NCBI GenBank assembly: GCA_017308135.1
Contig: JAFKFM010000011.1
Location: forward strand, 248,001-312,000
Direction: 5' to 3'
Source: Alphaproteobacteria bacterium
Lineage (GTDB): Bacteria > Pseudomonadota > Alphaproteobacteria > CACIAM-22H2
Length of the DNA: 64,000 bases
Within the stretch, counting starts at the first letter, position 1. Every line of letters begins with the position of its first letter. The position numbers were made by a program, and so were the translations under genes. Below the pieces are notes generated by a model. That model had not been told where the DNA came from and did not search any database. It saw nothing but the letters and a program-made list of their open reading frames with translations. This document shows positions 26,186 through 34,850 of this stretch, piece after piece.

Positions 26186-28083
26186 GCCTCGCTCGCACGG
26201 TCAAAACTTCGTTCGCGTCGGGCGAGATCGGCGACGCGATGCTGGGGCGCGTGGACTTACGCGCCTACGAAAATGGTGCACGCGCCTTGCGCAACGTGTT
26301 CGTGCAGCCCACGGGTGGGGTGCGCCGCCGGCCGGGTCTCGCCTATGTCGGCGCTTTGCTGGGCAAGACGCGTCTCGTGCCGTTCGAGTTCAACACCGAA
26401 CAGGCCTATCTGCTCGCTTTCGGCGATCTTTCCATGCGCGTCTACAAGGACGGCGCGTTGCAAGCGACGATCGCGACACCGTGGTCGGCGGCGCAACTCG
26501 CCCAGCTCGCCTGGACGCAAAGTGCGGACACGCTGCTGGTCGTCCATCCGGAAGTGCCCCCGCGCAAAATCACGCGCCAGTCGCATGCGAGCTGGAGCGT
26601 CGAAGCGTGGAGCTATTTCGAGGACAAGGGCGCCATCCATCAGCCCTTCCATAAATTCGCCGGCGACGCGGTGACGCTCGCCCCCAGCGCCACCTCCGGC
26701 ACGGTCACGCTGACCGCGTCGGCCGCGGTGTTCGACGCGGCGCATATCGGCACGCGGATCCGCATCGCGCAGAAACAGGCGATCGTCACGGCGGTCGCGT
26801 CCGCCACCTCGGCGACCGCGACGGTGCCCGCCGGCCAAGGCTTCGCGGATACGAGCGCCAACAAGGATTGGGAGGAGCAGGCCTTCTCCGCCCTTCGCGG
26901 CTGGCCGACCAGTGTCACCTTCCATCAGGACCGCTTGGTGATCGGCGGCTCGCGCGATCTGCCCAATCGTTTGTGGCTGTCGAAATCGGGCGATCTGTTC
27001 AATTTCGATCTCGGCTCGGCGCTGGACGACGAGGCGATCGAGTTCGCGCTGCTGTCCGATCAGGTCAACGCGATCCGCGCCGTGTTCTCCGGCCGGCATT
27101 TGCAGGTGCTGACCTCAGGTGCCGAATGGATGGTCACCGGCGATCCGCTCACACCCGAGAACGTCCAGCTCAATCGCCAGACGCGCATCGGCGCGCCAAT
27201 CGATCGCTACATAAGGCCGCGCGACGTGGACGGCGCCACGCTATTCGTCGGACGCGGCGGCAAGGATCTGCGTGAGTTTTTGTTCGCGGAGGCCGAGCAG
27301 GCCTATCAATCCACGGATCTCGCTTTGCTCGCGCCGCATCTGGTGCGCGCCCCCGTCGATCTCGATTACGACCCGGACGACCGGCTCGTCCATCTCGTCA
27401 ATGCCGACGGTACGCTCGCGACCGTCACCGTCTATCGCGCCGAACAGGTCACCGCCTGGTCGTTACAGACGACCGACGGCGCGTTCCGCTCGATCGCGGT
27501 CGTGACCGGCGAATGTTATTTCGCGATCGAGCGCGACGGCGTGTGGAGCGTCGAGCGTTTCGACAAGGCGAGTGCCACCGATGCGTGCGTGCGCGGCGCG
27601 TCCATCGCGGGCGATCCGCCGCGCTTGGAAGGGCTCGGCCATCTCGATGGCAAAACCGTCGACGTGGTGATCGATGGTTTGCCGCTGGGCCAGCGAATCG
27701 TCGCTGCGGGCGGCGTCGATCTGCCCGACGAAGCCGATCTCGCCGAGGCGGGATTGCCCTTCGTCGCGACGATCGAGCCGTTACCGCCGGGCGGACCCGC
27801 CGGCACGCCGCGCTCCGTGCGCTTGATCGAAGCCTCGTTCCGCCTGCTCGACACGGCGCAGATGCGTGTCGATACGGGCTCGGGCTTCGTCGACGTGCCG
27901 TTCCGCGGCTTCGGCGGCGCGAACGCCTTCGACTCCGCGCCGCAACTTTTCACCGGCGAGAAACGCTTTCGTGCGCTGGGCTGGAAGCGCGCGGGCGTCG
28001 AGCCGCTGTGGCGGGTCGAATTGCCGGCCCCGCTGCCTTTCCAGCTTCTTTCCGTAACCCAAGAGATGAAGGTGAACGACTGA
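26182..28083 (+). CDS. Phage tail tubular protein B-like / tail nozzle protein
   Basis: A 633-aa protein in the place of T7 gp12, the tail nozzle. Conserved text includes TSFASGEIGDAMLGRVDLRAY, GARALRNVFVQPTGGVRRRPG, LVPFEFNTEQAYLLAFGD, FHQDRLVIGGSRDLPNRLWLS and LTSGAEWMVTGDPLTPENV, which are hallmarks of the large proteobacterial podovirus nozzle family. The C-terminal 200 residues are predicted to be mostly beta. The start is ATG 26182; an in-frame upstream extension would overlap the whole tail tubular A gene and is rejected. The next gene starts at the stop codon (TGATG). Confidence 0.88.
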   Translation: MSLARTVKTSFASGEIGDAMLGRVDLRAYENGARALRNVFVQPTGGVRRRPGLAYVGALLGKTRLVPFEFNTEQAYLLAFGDLSMRVYKDGALQATIATPWSAAQLAQLAWTQSADTLLVVHPEVPPRKITRQSHASWSVEAWSYFEDKGAIHQPFHKFAGDAVTLAPSATSGTVTLTASAAVFDAAHIGTRIRIAQKQAIVTAVASATSATATVPAGQGFADTSANKDWEEQAFSALRGWPTSVTFHQDRLVIGGSRDLPNRLWLSKSGDLFNFDLGSALDDEAIEFALLSDQVNAIRAVFSGRHLQVLTSGAEWMVTGDPLTPENVQLNRQTRIGAPIDRYIRPRDVDGATLFVGRGGKDLREFLFAEAEQAYQSTDLALLAPHLVRAPVDLDYDPDDRLVHLVNADGTLATVTVYRAEQVTAWSLQTTDGAFRSIAVVTGECYFAIERDGVWSVERFDKASATDACVRGASIAGDPPRLEGLGHLDGKTVDVVIDGLPLGQRIVAAGGVDLPDEADLAEAGLPFVATIEPLPPGGPAGTPRSVRLIEASFRLLDTAQMRVDTGSGFVDVPFRGFGGANAFDSAPQLFTGEKRFRALGWKRAGVEPLWRVELPAPLPFQLLSVTQEMKVND

Positions 28084-28568
28084 TGGGTGCCGCAACCGCC
28101 GTAACGCCCTGGCTCGCGGGCGCATCGCTAGGCCTCGGGGCCGTCCAAACCGTCGCCGGTATGGCGCAGGCGAATTCCGCCGCGAAAGCGCAAGCCGACG
28201 CGACGCGCGCGCAGGCCGAACAGCAGCGCCAATTGCTGGAACGCCAATACGAAACCGAATCGCGCCGGCGCAACGACATGCTCGAACGCGCCCAGGCGCG
28301 TGCGCGGGCGTCGTTCGGATCGCGCGGCCTGTCGCCGACCGACGGTTCGGCGGGCGTCTTGCTCGATTCGATCGAAACGCAGGCGGGCACCGAAGCCGCC
28401 GATGCGCGCGCGCTATTCGATTGGCGCATGTCCGGCCTCGATGCCGGCCTTGCCGCGTCGTTGCAGCGGATCGATTCGCGCCAACCCGACCTTCTGTCCG
28501 GCGCGCACCGCACGCTCGGCCAAGTCAACCAGCTCCTGCGCTGGGGCAAGGAAATGAGCCTCACCTGA
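28083..28568 (+). CDS. Phage internal virion protein (gp14-like)
   Basis: A 161-aa protein beginning with a hydrophobic/Ala-rich segment (WLAGASLGLGAVQTVAGMAQ) and continuing as a Gln/Arg/Glu-rich helix (QQRQLLERQYETESRRRNDM). That architecture matches T7 gp14-type internal virion proteins, which leave the head and form an outer-membrane pore during DNA ejection. The companion core proteins gp15 and gp16 are not found nearby. The start overlaps the nozzle gene stop by one base. Confidence 0.7.
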   Translation: MGAATAVTPWLAGASLGLGAVQTVAGMAQANSAAKAQADATRAQAEQQRQLLERQYETESRRRNDMLERAQARARASFGSRGLSPTDGSAGVLLDSIETQAGTEAADARALFDWRMSGLDAGLAASLQRIDSRQPDLLSGAHRTLGQVNQLLRWGKEMSLT

Positions 28569-28579
28569 AAGGAAACACG

Positions 28580-29503
28580 ATGACCACGCATGTGCAGATC
28601 GGCGCGGAAAGCCCGCGCAAGGACTACATCGCTTCGGGCGCGCAGACCGTGTTCGGTTTCGACTTCGCGGTGTTCGAACCCGAAGACGTCGAGGTGCGGA
28701 TCGACGGCGCCGTCGCGGCCGCCGGCTTCACGACGACCGTCAATGCCGATGGGCGCGGCAATGTCGTGTTCGCTTCGGCGCCCGCGTCGGACGCGCGCGT
28801 CACGTTGTTGCGACGCCTCACCATCCGCCGCCAATCCGATTTCCAGGAAGGCGGCGAGTTGCGCGCCAAAACGCTGAACGACGAGCTCGATTTCCAGACC
28901 GCGTCGATCCAGCAGGTCGGCTACGAGATCGGCCGCGCGTTGCGCCAGGACGATTCCGATCCCGCCGGAATCGATATGCGTTTGCCGCCCAAAGCGACGC
29001 GCGCGGGCCAACTGCTCGGCTTCGACGCGAACGGCAAGCCCGTGGCGCTGGCGGCACCCGAAACCGCGCTCGAACTACCGATCGCACTGGCCCAGGGCGG
29101 GACGGGCGGCGTCGATGCGGCGAGCGCGCGCGCCAATCTGGGGCTGGGCGCCGCCGCGTTGCTCGACGCGGTGCAAGCCTTCACGCGCGCGCAACGTTAC
29201 GCGCCCGTGGCGTTGACCGACGGCGCGTCGATCGCCTGGGATCTCGACACGGCGCCGATGGCGCGCGTGACGCTCGCCGGCAATCGCACGATGGCGGCAC
29301 CTTCGCATCAACGCGACGGCGGCATGTACGCCTTGACGGCAATTCAAGACAGCACCGGCGGACGCAGCCTCGCCTGGAACGCCGCTTACGAGTTCGGCGC
29401 GGAGGGCGTGCCGTCACTGCCGGCGGGGGCGGGCAAGATCGCGATCTTCGTATTCCTGTCTGACGGCGCGGCGATGCGCTGCGTCGGAAGGTGGAGCAAC
29501 TGA
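28580..29503 (+). CDS. Phage tail fibre protein with T7-like N-terminal adaptor
   Basis: A 307-aa protein. The first 130 residues (RKDYIASGAQTVFGFDFAVF, then VTLLRRLTIRRQSDFQEGGE and TLNDELDFQTASIQQV) are the phage T7 tail-fibre N-terminal domain that docks on the tail. A linker with the repeated 'LALAQGGTGG..AASARANLGLG' type fibre motif follows, then a small C-terminal domain ending AIFVFLSDGAAMRCVGRWSN. It is short for a complete fibre and is followed one base later by a large spike-like gene, so it may act as an adaptor for that second protein. Confidence 0.85.
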   Translation: MTTHVQIGAESPRKDYIASGAQTVFGFDFAVFEPEDVEVRIDGAVAAAGFTTTVNADGRGNVVFASAPASDARVTLLRRLTIRRQSDFQEGGELRAKTLNDELDFQTASIQQVGYEIGRALRQDDSDPAGIDMRLPPKATRAGQLLGFDANGKPVALAAPETALELPIALAQGGTGGVDAASARANLGLGAAALLDAVQAFTRAQRYAPVALTDGASIAWDLDTAPMARVTLAGNRTMAAPSHQRDGGMYALTAIQDSTGGRSLAWNAAYEFGAEGVPSLPAGAGKIAIFVFLSDGAAMRCVGRWSN

Positions 29504-29504
29504 G

Positions 29505-31856
29505 ATGGTGCCGATCCTTCCCTTCGGCGCGGGCGGCGTCTTCACGATCGCGCGATCCTTGCGCACGCGCGGCTCGGCCAATGCCGGGCTCTACCGTGCC
29601 GTCGCGACGACGACCAACCGCCGGACCTACACGCTATCGCGCTGGTTCAAGCTCGGCACGCTCGATCAGGGCTTCGCACTCTGGCAGGGTTATATCAACG
29701 CGTCGAACTGGACGAGTTTCATTGTTCACGCGTCCAGCCGCCAATTCTCCTTCGCGCAGGCAGATGGCGGCGTGGGCAACTGGTCGGTGATCTCCACCGC
29801 CGCATTCCGCGACCCCGGCGCCTGGTATCACGTCGTTATCCAGGTCGATACGACCGACGCGACCGCGACCAATCGCGTGCGCGCCTGGGTGAACGGCGTC
29901 GCGGTCCCGCTATCGGTGTCGGGTGCGGGATTCCCGTCCTTGAACAAGGACACGCATATCAATGTCAGCGGTGCGCAGCAGGGCTTCGGGTATGAGCCGA
30001 CCAACTATCTGCTGCCGACCGACGGACATCACGCCGAGTTGCATTTCGTCGATGGAACGCTCGTCGCCCCGACGGCTTTCGGAAAGACCGATCCGGCGAC
30101 CGGCGCGTGGGTGCCGATCCGCTACGAAGGCGGCTATGGCGGCGCCAACGGCGCGTTCCACGATTTCCGCGACGCGACGAGTGCCGCGACGCTCGGGCAC
30201 GATCAATCCGGCAAAGGCAATCATCTGACGCCGTCGGGCATCAGCGTGACGACCGGCGTGACCTACGATCCGTCGGCCGATACGCCGACCGCCAATTGGG
30301 CGACGCTCAATCCGTTGCGCCGTTCGCAGAACATCGTCGCCACGATTTCCGCCGGGAACGCGCGCGCGAAATCGCCGAACGGAAGCTACTACGCGCGAGC
30401 CATCGCGACCCAGGGATTCGAGGACGACGGGACGGGGCGCTATTGCGAATTCACGCTGACGACCGCGCATCTGGGCGTCGAGGCGTTCGGCGTCACAACC
30501 GCGACCGCCTACGTCAACGATGCGAACATCGCGGGGACCGATGCGGGCGAATGGGCCGCGCAAGGCAACGGCGCGACGACGAACATCCGCAACAACAACG
30601 TCAACGCCTTCACCGGCTTGGCGCTGTGGGGCGCCGGCGGCGTCGCGATGATCGCTTACCGCGCCGGCAAATTGTGGCTGGGCTTGAACGGCGTCTGGTT
30701 CAACGCCGGCGATCCGGCGGCGGATACCGGTGCGGTCTATAGCGGCCTCGCCGGGCCGCTCTTCCCGTTCTGCGCGATCGGTTCGACGACGCCCGTCATC
30801 GACGCGAATTTCGGCCAGCGCGATTTCGTCCACGTGCCGCCGGCGGGATTTCTCCGGCTTAACGCGCGCATGTCGATCGATCCGGCGATCAAGATCCCCG
30901 CCGCCCACTTCAAAGCCGTGACGGATACCGGTGCGGGGATCGGCGCCGCGTCGCTCGGATCGTTTCCCAATCTGCTCGTCGCGATCAAGGACCGCGCCAA
31001 CGCGAATAATTGGCAGGTCATGGACAGCGTGCGCGGCGCGAACGGATCGAACGTGCTGCAGTTCAACACGACGGCGGCCAACGGCAGCTACTCGACGCCC
31101 GTCGGAAATTCCGTCGGCTACGCGTTCAACGCGGGAACGGCGCCCGCCGCCAACACGCAAGGCACGCTTCCCTCGACCGTCTGCGCCAATCCGACCGCGG
31201 GTTTCAGCGTCGTCGGCTGGACGGGGACCGGCACGGCGGGCCAGACCGTCGGGCACGGTTTGGGGGCGGCCCCCAAGATGATCATCGTCAAGAAAGTCAC
31301 CGCGGCGCAGTTCTGGTACGTCGCGCATGTCGGGATCGCCGGAACCAATTTCGGCTACCACATGTTCCTCAACTCGGCGGGCGCGATATCGGGCATGAAC
31401 GACCCGTATTATATCGGCGGACCGACTTCGGCGACGTTTTCCCTCGAAGCGGGCAACGCCAACGACGGCGGCAATCAATCGGGTGTGCAATACGTCGCCT
31501 ATTGCTGGACCGAGATTCCCGGCTTCTCGCGCATCGGCTCGTATGCCGGCAACGGCGCCGCCGACGGGCCGTTCGTGTGGTGCGGCTTCCGGCCGCGCCT
31601 CGTGATGCTGAAAGCGGTGACCGTCGGCACGAGCTGGGTCGTCTACGACGCCGCGCGCAACGCGTTCAACGTCGTCAACGGCGCGCTCTACCCGAATCTG
31701 ACCGCCGTCGAGGATACGGCCGCCGGCGATATCGACATCTTGGCCAACGGATTCAAGATGCGTGAAGGCGGCGGCGTTTCCACCAACAACAGCGGGGAAA
31801 CCTACCTCTTCCTGGCGCTCGCCGAGACCCCCTTCAAATACGCCAACGCCCGATAA
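29505..31856 (+). CDS. Phage tail spike / receptor-binding protein with LamG-like domain
   Basis: A 783-aa, Gly/Ala/Asn/Thr-rich protein, probably exposed on the tail. Residues about 30-190 form a concanavalin/LamG-like lectin fold (TYTLSRWFKLGTL...YINASNWTSF...PGAWYHVVIQVDTTDAT). This is followed by the segment HDQSGKGNHLTPSGI and PTANWATLNPL, seen in many receptor-binding proteins of marine and soil phages. The C-terminal half contains glycine-rich strands (VVGWTGTGTAGQTVGHGLGA, APKMIIVKK). Likely role: host surface binding. Starts one base after the fibre stop codon. Confidence 0.78.
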   Translation: MVPILPFGAGGVFTIARSLRTRGSANAGLYRAVATTTNRRTYTLSRWFKLGTLDQGFALWQGYINASNWTSFIVHASSRQFSFAQADGGVGNWSVISTAAFRDPGAWYHVVIQVDTTDATATNRVRAWVNGVAVPLSVSGAGFPSLNKDTHINVSGAQQGFGYEPTNYLLPTDGHHAELHFVDGTLVAPTAFGKTDPATGAWVPIRYEGGYGGANGAFHDFRDATSAATLGHDQSGKGNHLTPSGISVTTGVTYDPSADTPTANWATLNPLRRSQNIVATISAGNARAKSPNGSYYARAIATQGFEDDGTGRYCEFTLTTAHLGVEAFGVTTATAYVNDANIAGTDAGEWAAQGNGATTNIRNNNVNAFTGLALWGAGGVAMIAYRAGKLWLGLNGVWFNAGDPAADTGAVYSGLAGPLFPFCAIGSTTPVIDANFGQRDFVHVPPAGFLRLNARMSIDPAIKIPAAHFKAVTDTGAGIGAASLGSFPNLLVAIKDRANANNWQVMDSVRGANGSNVLQFNTTAANGSYSTPVGNSVGYAFNAGTAPAANTQGTLPSTVCANPTAGFSVVGWTGTGTAGQTVGHGLGAAPKMIIVKKVTAAQFWYVAHVGIAGTNFGYHMFLNSAGAISGMNDPYYIGGPTSATFSLEAGNANDGGNQSGVQYVAYCWTEIPGFSRIGSYAGNGAADGPFVWCGFRPRLVMLKAVTVGTSWVVYDAARNAFNVVNGALYPNLTAVEDTAAGDIDILANGFKMREGGGVSTNNSGETYLFLALAETPFKYANAR

Positions 31857-31867
31857 GGAGAATCGAC

Positions 31868-32407
31868 ATGCGCTTCCAACTTCCCGATGGCCGGATCGTC
31901 GCGCTCGATCAGGAATTCGCCCAGGACGGCGTCAACTATCCCGCCGATTGGCTGCGCCGCGCCGCGCCCGAGGATCGCGCCGCTTTGGGCCTGACGGAAT
32001 TGCCGCCCGAGCCGATCTTCGACGAACGCCGCTATTTCGCACCGGATGCCGAACGCCCGCTCGCGGCGATCAAGGCGACGCGCTTCGCGGAGCTCGCGTC
32101 GCTCCGCTTCGGATACGAAACCGCCGGCGTTTCGGGTCTGCGCAGCGATCGCGAAAGCCAGGCACTGCTGACCGGGGCGGCACTGGCCGCCACGCTCGAC
32201 CCCGAATACACGGTCGATTGGAAAGGCGAGGGCGGCTGGACGACGCTCGACGCCACGCAATTGCTGGCGGCGGCGCAAACCGTGCGCGGCCATGTGCAGG
32301 CGTGCTTCTCCAACGAGCGCGTTCTGGCCGCGGCGATCGATGCGGCCGAGGACGCCGACGCGGTGTTCGCCATCGATCTGGGCCAAGGCTGGCCTTCGTC
32401 GAACTGA
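31868..32407 (+). CDS. DUF4376-containing phage tail protein (fibre-assembly-like)
   Basis: A 179-aa protein. The C-terminal 110 residues (LRFGYETAGVSGLRSDRESQ, ALLTGAALAATLDP, TTLDATQLLAAAQTVRGHVQ) are a DUF4376 domain, common in genes next to phage tail fibres and thought to help fibre assembly or to be attached to the fibre tip. The N-terminal part (FQLPDGRIVALDQEFAQDG) resembles short tail-tip adaptors. It follows the spike gene by 11 bp with AAGGAG as ribosome site. Confidence 0.78.
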   Translation: MRFQLPDGRIVALDQEFAQDGVNYPADWLRRAAPEDRAALGLTELPPEPIFDERRYFAPDAERPLAAIKATRFAELASLRFGYETAGVSGLRSDRESQALLTGAALAATLDPEYTVDWKGEGGWTTLDATQLLAAAQTVRGHVQACFSNERVLAAAIDAAEDADAVFAIDLGQGWPSSN

Positions 32408-32417
32408 CGCGCCCTCC

Positions 32418-33986
32418 ATGGTCGAACCCAAAACGCGGCGCAAGGCGACCGCGAAGGCGAAACCGCGTCCGCGCGCCAAGAAGGCGGCGCCGGCGATCGT
32501 TGTACGGCCCGTGGCCCCCGGCTTCGTCGCCTTCGTCGATGCGTGGAACGCGTTGCAGAACCAATCGACGCCTTCGCTCCATGGCCGCATCGCCGCGTGG
32601 CTGGAGGGCAGCCGCGTGGAAAAGCGCGATCGGCTGGTGCTGCTCGCCTTCCGCTCCAGCGGCAAATCGACCCTGGTCGGCTTGTTCTGCGCCTGGCTGT
32701 TCGCGTGCGATCCCGATCTGCGCGTGCTGGTGCTGGCGGCGACGCATGCGCTCGCCCGCAAGATGGTGCGCAACGTCAAACGCATTGTCGAACGGCACCC
32801 GGCTTGCGTCGGCCTCAAGCCCGTGAAGACCGAGCAATGGGCAGCCGATCAATTCATCGTCGCACGACAGGCGGAACTGCGCGATCCGTCGATGGTCGCC
32901 AAGGGCATGCTCGGCAACGTCACCGGCAGCCGCGCCGACATCGTCATTTGCGACGACGTCGAAGTGCCCAACAATTGCGACACGGCGGCGAAGCGCGAGG
33001 ACCTCCGCGAACGCCTGCACGAGATCGAATACGTGATCGTGCCCGGCGGTTTGCAGCTTTATATCGGCATGCCGCATGCGCATGAATCGATCTATGCCGA
33101 AGAATCCGGCGGCGAAGACGAAACGCCCGTCTTCCTCGAAGGCTTCGCGCGGCTGCGCATTCCGCTGCTGGACGCCGAAGGCCGCAGCGCCTGGCCCGAA
33201 CGATTCGACGAAGCCAAGATTTCGGCGATCCGCAAGCGCACGGGCCCGCGCAAATTCCAGGCGCAGATGATGCTGGAGCCGTTGCCCGAAAACGGCGGGC
33301 GGCTCGATCTCGATCGCATGGTCCCGTATGAAGCGGCGTTGGTCTATTCCGAAGCCAACCGTATCCCGACGCTCACACTCGACGGCAAGCGCTTGGTCTC
33401 GGCGAGCTGCTGGTGGGATCCGTCTTTCGGCAAACCCACAGGCGATCGTTCGGTCGTCGCGGTCGTTTTCGTCGACGAGACGGGCGGCTATTGGCTGCAC
33501 GAGATCGCCTATTTGGCCCCGCCCAAAGCCGGGGCGAAGGATACGGACGAGGCAGCACATTATTGCCGCCAAGTCGCCGAATTCGCCCGGCGCAATCACG
33601 TGCAGCGTTTGCATGTCGAGCAGAACGGGATCGGCGCGTTTTTGCCGGGCTTGCTGCGCAAGGCGATGGCGGAAGCGGAAGTGGCCTGCGCAGTCACGCC
33701 CGTGCATACGCGCCGTTCCAAAGACGCGCGCATCCTCGACGCGTTCGATGCGCGCCTCGCCGCGCGGGCGTTGCGCGCCCATCGTTCGGTCTGGGCCTCG
33801 CCCTTCGCGGTCGAGATGCGCGAATGGCGGCCGGGCGGGGGCGGGCGCGACGACGGGCTCGACGCCGTCGCGGGCTGCCTGCTGTCCGAGCCCGTGCGCT
33901 TCGGCCCGCCGGAAAGCACCGCCAAACGCAAGGATTGGCGTCCCGGTGCCGCGGGCCACGCCGCCAAAACCGAATTCGAACCATAG
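32418..33986 (+). CDS. Phage terminase large subunit
   Basis: DNA-packaging motor and headful/site nuclease, 522 aa, T7 gp19-like group. After a Lys/Arg/Ala-rich basic N-terminus come Walker A RSSGKST (about residues 78-84), the adenine-motif region WLFACDPDLRVLVLAATHA, and Walker B IVICDD (about 174). The RNase H-fold nuclease domain starts at WWDPSFGKPTGDRS (about 333) and has its other acidic positions around HVEQNG and DDGLDAVAG (about 478). All key residues are present, so it could be active. It is unusual that no small terminase gene is seen next to it. Confidence 0.92.
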   Translation: MVEPKTRRKATAKAKPRPRAKKAAPAIVVRPVAPGFVAFVDAWNALQNQSTPSLHGRIAAWLEGSRVEKRDRLVLLAFRSSGKSTLVGLFCAWLFACDPDLRVLVLAATHALARKMVRNVKRIVERHPACVGLKPVKTEQWAADQFIVARQAELRDPSMVAKGMLGNVTGSRADIVICDDVEVPNNCDTAAKREDLRERLHEIEYVIVPGGLQLYIGMPHAHESIYAEESGGEDETPVFLEGFARLRIPLLDAEGRSAWPERFDEAKISAIRKRTGPRKFQAQMMLEPLPENGGRLDLDRMVPYEAALVYSEANRIPTLTLDGKRLVSASCWWDPSFGKPTGDRSVVAVVFVDETGGYWLHEIAYLAPPKAGAKDTDEAAHYCRQVAEFARRNHVQRLHVEQNGIGAFLPGLLRKAMAEAEVACAVTPVHTRRSKDARILDAFDARLAARALRAHRSVWASPFAVEMREWRPGGGGRDDGLDAVAGCLLSEPVRFGPPESTAKRKDWRPGAAGHAAKTEFEP

Positions 33987-34002
33987 AGAAGGAGTGCGCG
34001 CG

Positions 34003-34296
34003 ATGTCCGCGATGGAATTCCCGCCCGACATGTTGTTGGGCGCCGCGACCAACACTTCGGCCTTGGGCGCGATGGTGTGGCTCGTTTGGCGCCATCGGCG
34101 CGACGCCGAACAGGCGATCGACGCCGCGCGCCGCGTGGCGGCGGCGGAAGCGCGCGAATTGCGCGAAGCGCTCGCCGATTTCAAATTGCAGGTCGCGCGC
34201 GGCTATGCGTCGATCGGTTATTTGAAGGATGTCGAGAACCGCCTGACGCGCCATTTACTGCGCATCGAGGCGAAGCTCGACGGGGAACGGCCATGA
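34003..34296 (+). CDS. Small membrane protein of the phage cluster (possible holin or spanin component)
   Basis: A 97-aa protein with one N-terminal hydrophobic helix (LLGAATNTSALGAMVWLVW), a basic stop-transfer (RHRRD) and a long amphipathic helix predicted to be a coiled coil (ARELREALADFKLQVARGY...VENRLTRHLLRIEAKL). Size and topology fit class II/III holin-like or Rz-like lysis proteins, but no family was recognised with certainty. Overlaps the next gene by 4 nt, so the two membrane proteins are made together. Confidence 0.6.
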   Translation: MSAMEFPPDMLLGAATNTSALGAMVWLVWRHRRDAEQAIDAARRVAAAEARELREALADFKLQVARGYASIGYLKDVENRLTRHLLRIEAKLDGERP

Positions 34297-34847
34297 TCCC
34301 CGCGCTGTTGTTGCAAGCGGGCGTGCCGCTGCTCGCGCGTTGGCTCGGCCAAGCCTTGGGCGGGATCGAGCATCCGGCCGCGAAGGCGGCGTCGAAAGCC
34401 TTGGGCGAGGTCGGCGAGGCGATCGCCGCCGAGCGCATCGATCCCGAACAGCTCGCGGCCGCGCAGTGCCATCTCGAGGAGATGGCGAAGATCGACGGCG
34501 AGAATTATCGCGCGACCTTGGCCGAAGTGAACGCGACCGCGCGTGTCGAAGCGCAGAGCGACGATCCTTACGTGCGCCGGATGCGCCCGACCTTCGGCTA
34601 CGTCATGGCGATCACGTGGGCGGCACAGATGGCGGCCATCGCTTGGGCGATCGTCGCCACGCCGAAGGACGCGGCGCAGATCGTCGAAGCGCTGGGGGCG
34701 CTGTCGCTGATGTGGTCGGTCGGGCTCTCGGTGCTCGGCGTCTATGTCTACAAGCGCTCCGCCGACAAGGCGCTCGCCGCCGGCGCAACGCCGCCCGAAG
34801 CCGCGATCGCCACCATCGCCAAAATTCTCAAACCCCGGAAAGGATAG
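34293..34847 (+). CDS. Holin of the 3TM family
   Basis: A 184-aa protein with the layout of the Holin_3TMs family: an Ala/Leu-rich N-terminal segment (IPALLLQAGVPLLARWLGQAL), an acidic helical middle (LAAAQCHLEEMAKIDGEN), the diagnostic stretch DDPYVRRMRPTFGYVMAITW leading into a transmembrane helix, and a last hydrophobic pair ending VLGVYVYKRSADK. Such proteins oligomerise in the inner membrane at the time of lysis. It follows terminase, as is common in compact podoviruses. Three bases separate it from the next gene. Confidence 0.82.
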   Translation: MIPALLLQAGVPLLARWLGQALGGIEHPAAKAASKALGEVGEAIAAERIDPEQLAAAQCHLEEMAKIDGENYRATLAEVNATARVEAQSDDPYVRRMRPTFGYVMAITWAAQMAAIAWAIVATPKDAAQIVEALGALSLMWSVGLSVLGVYVYKRSADKALAAGATPPEAAIATIAKILKPRKG

Positions 34848-34850
34848 ACC

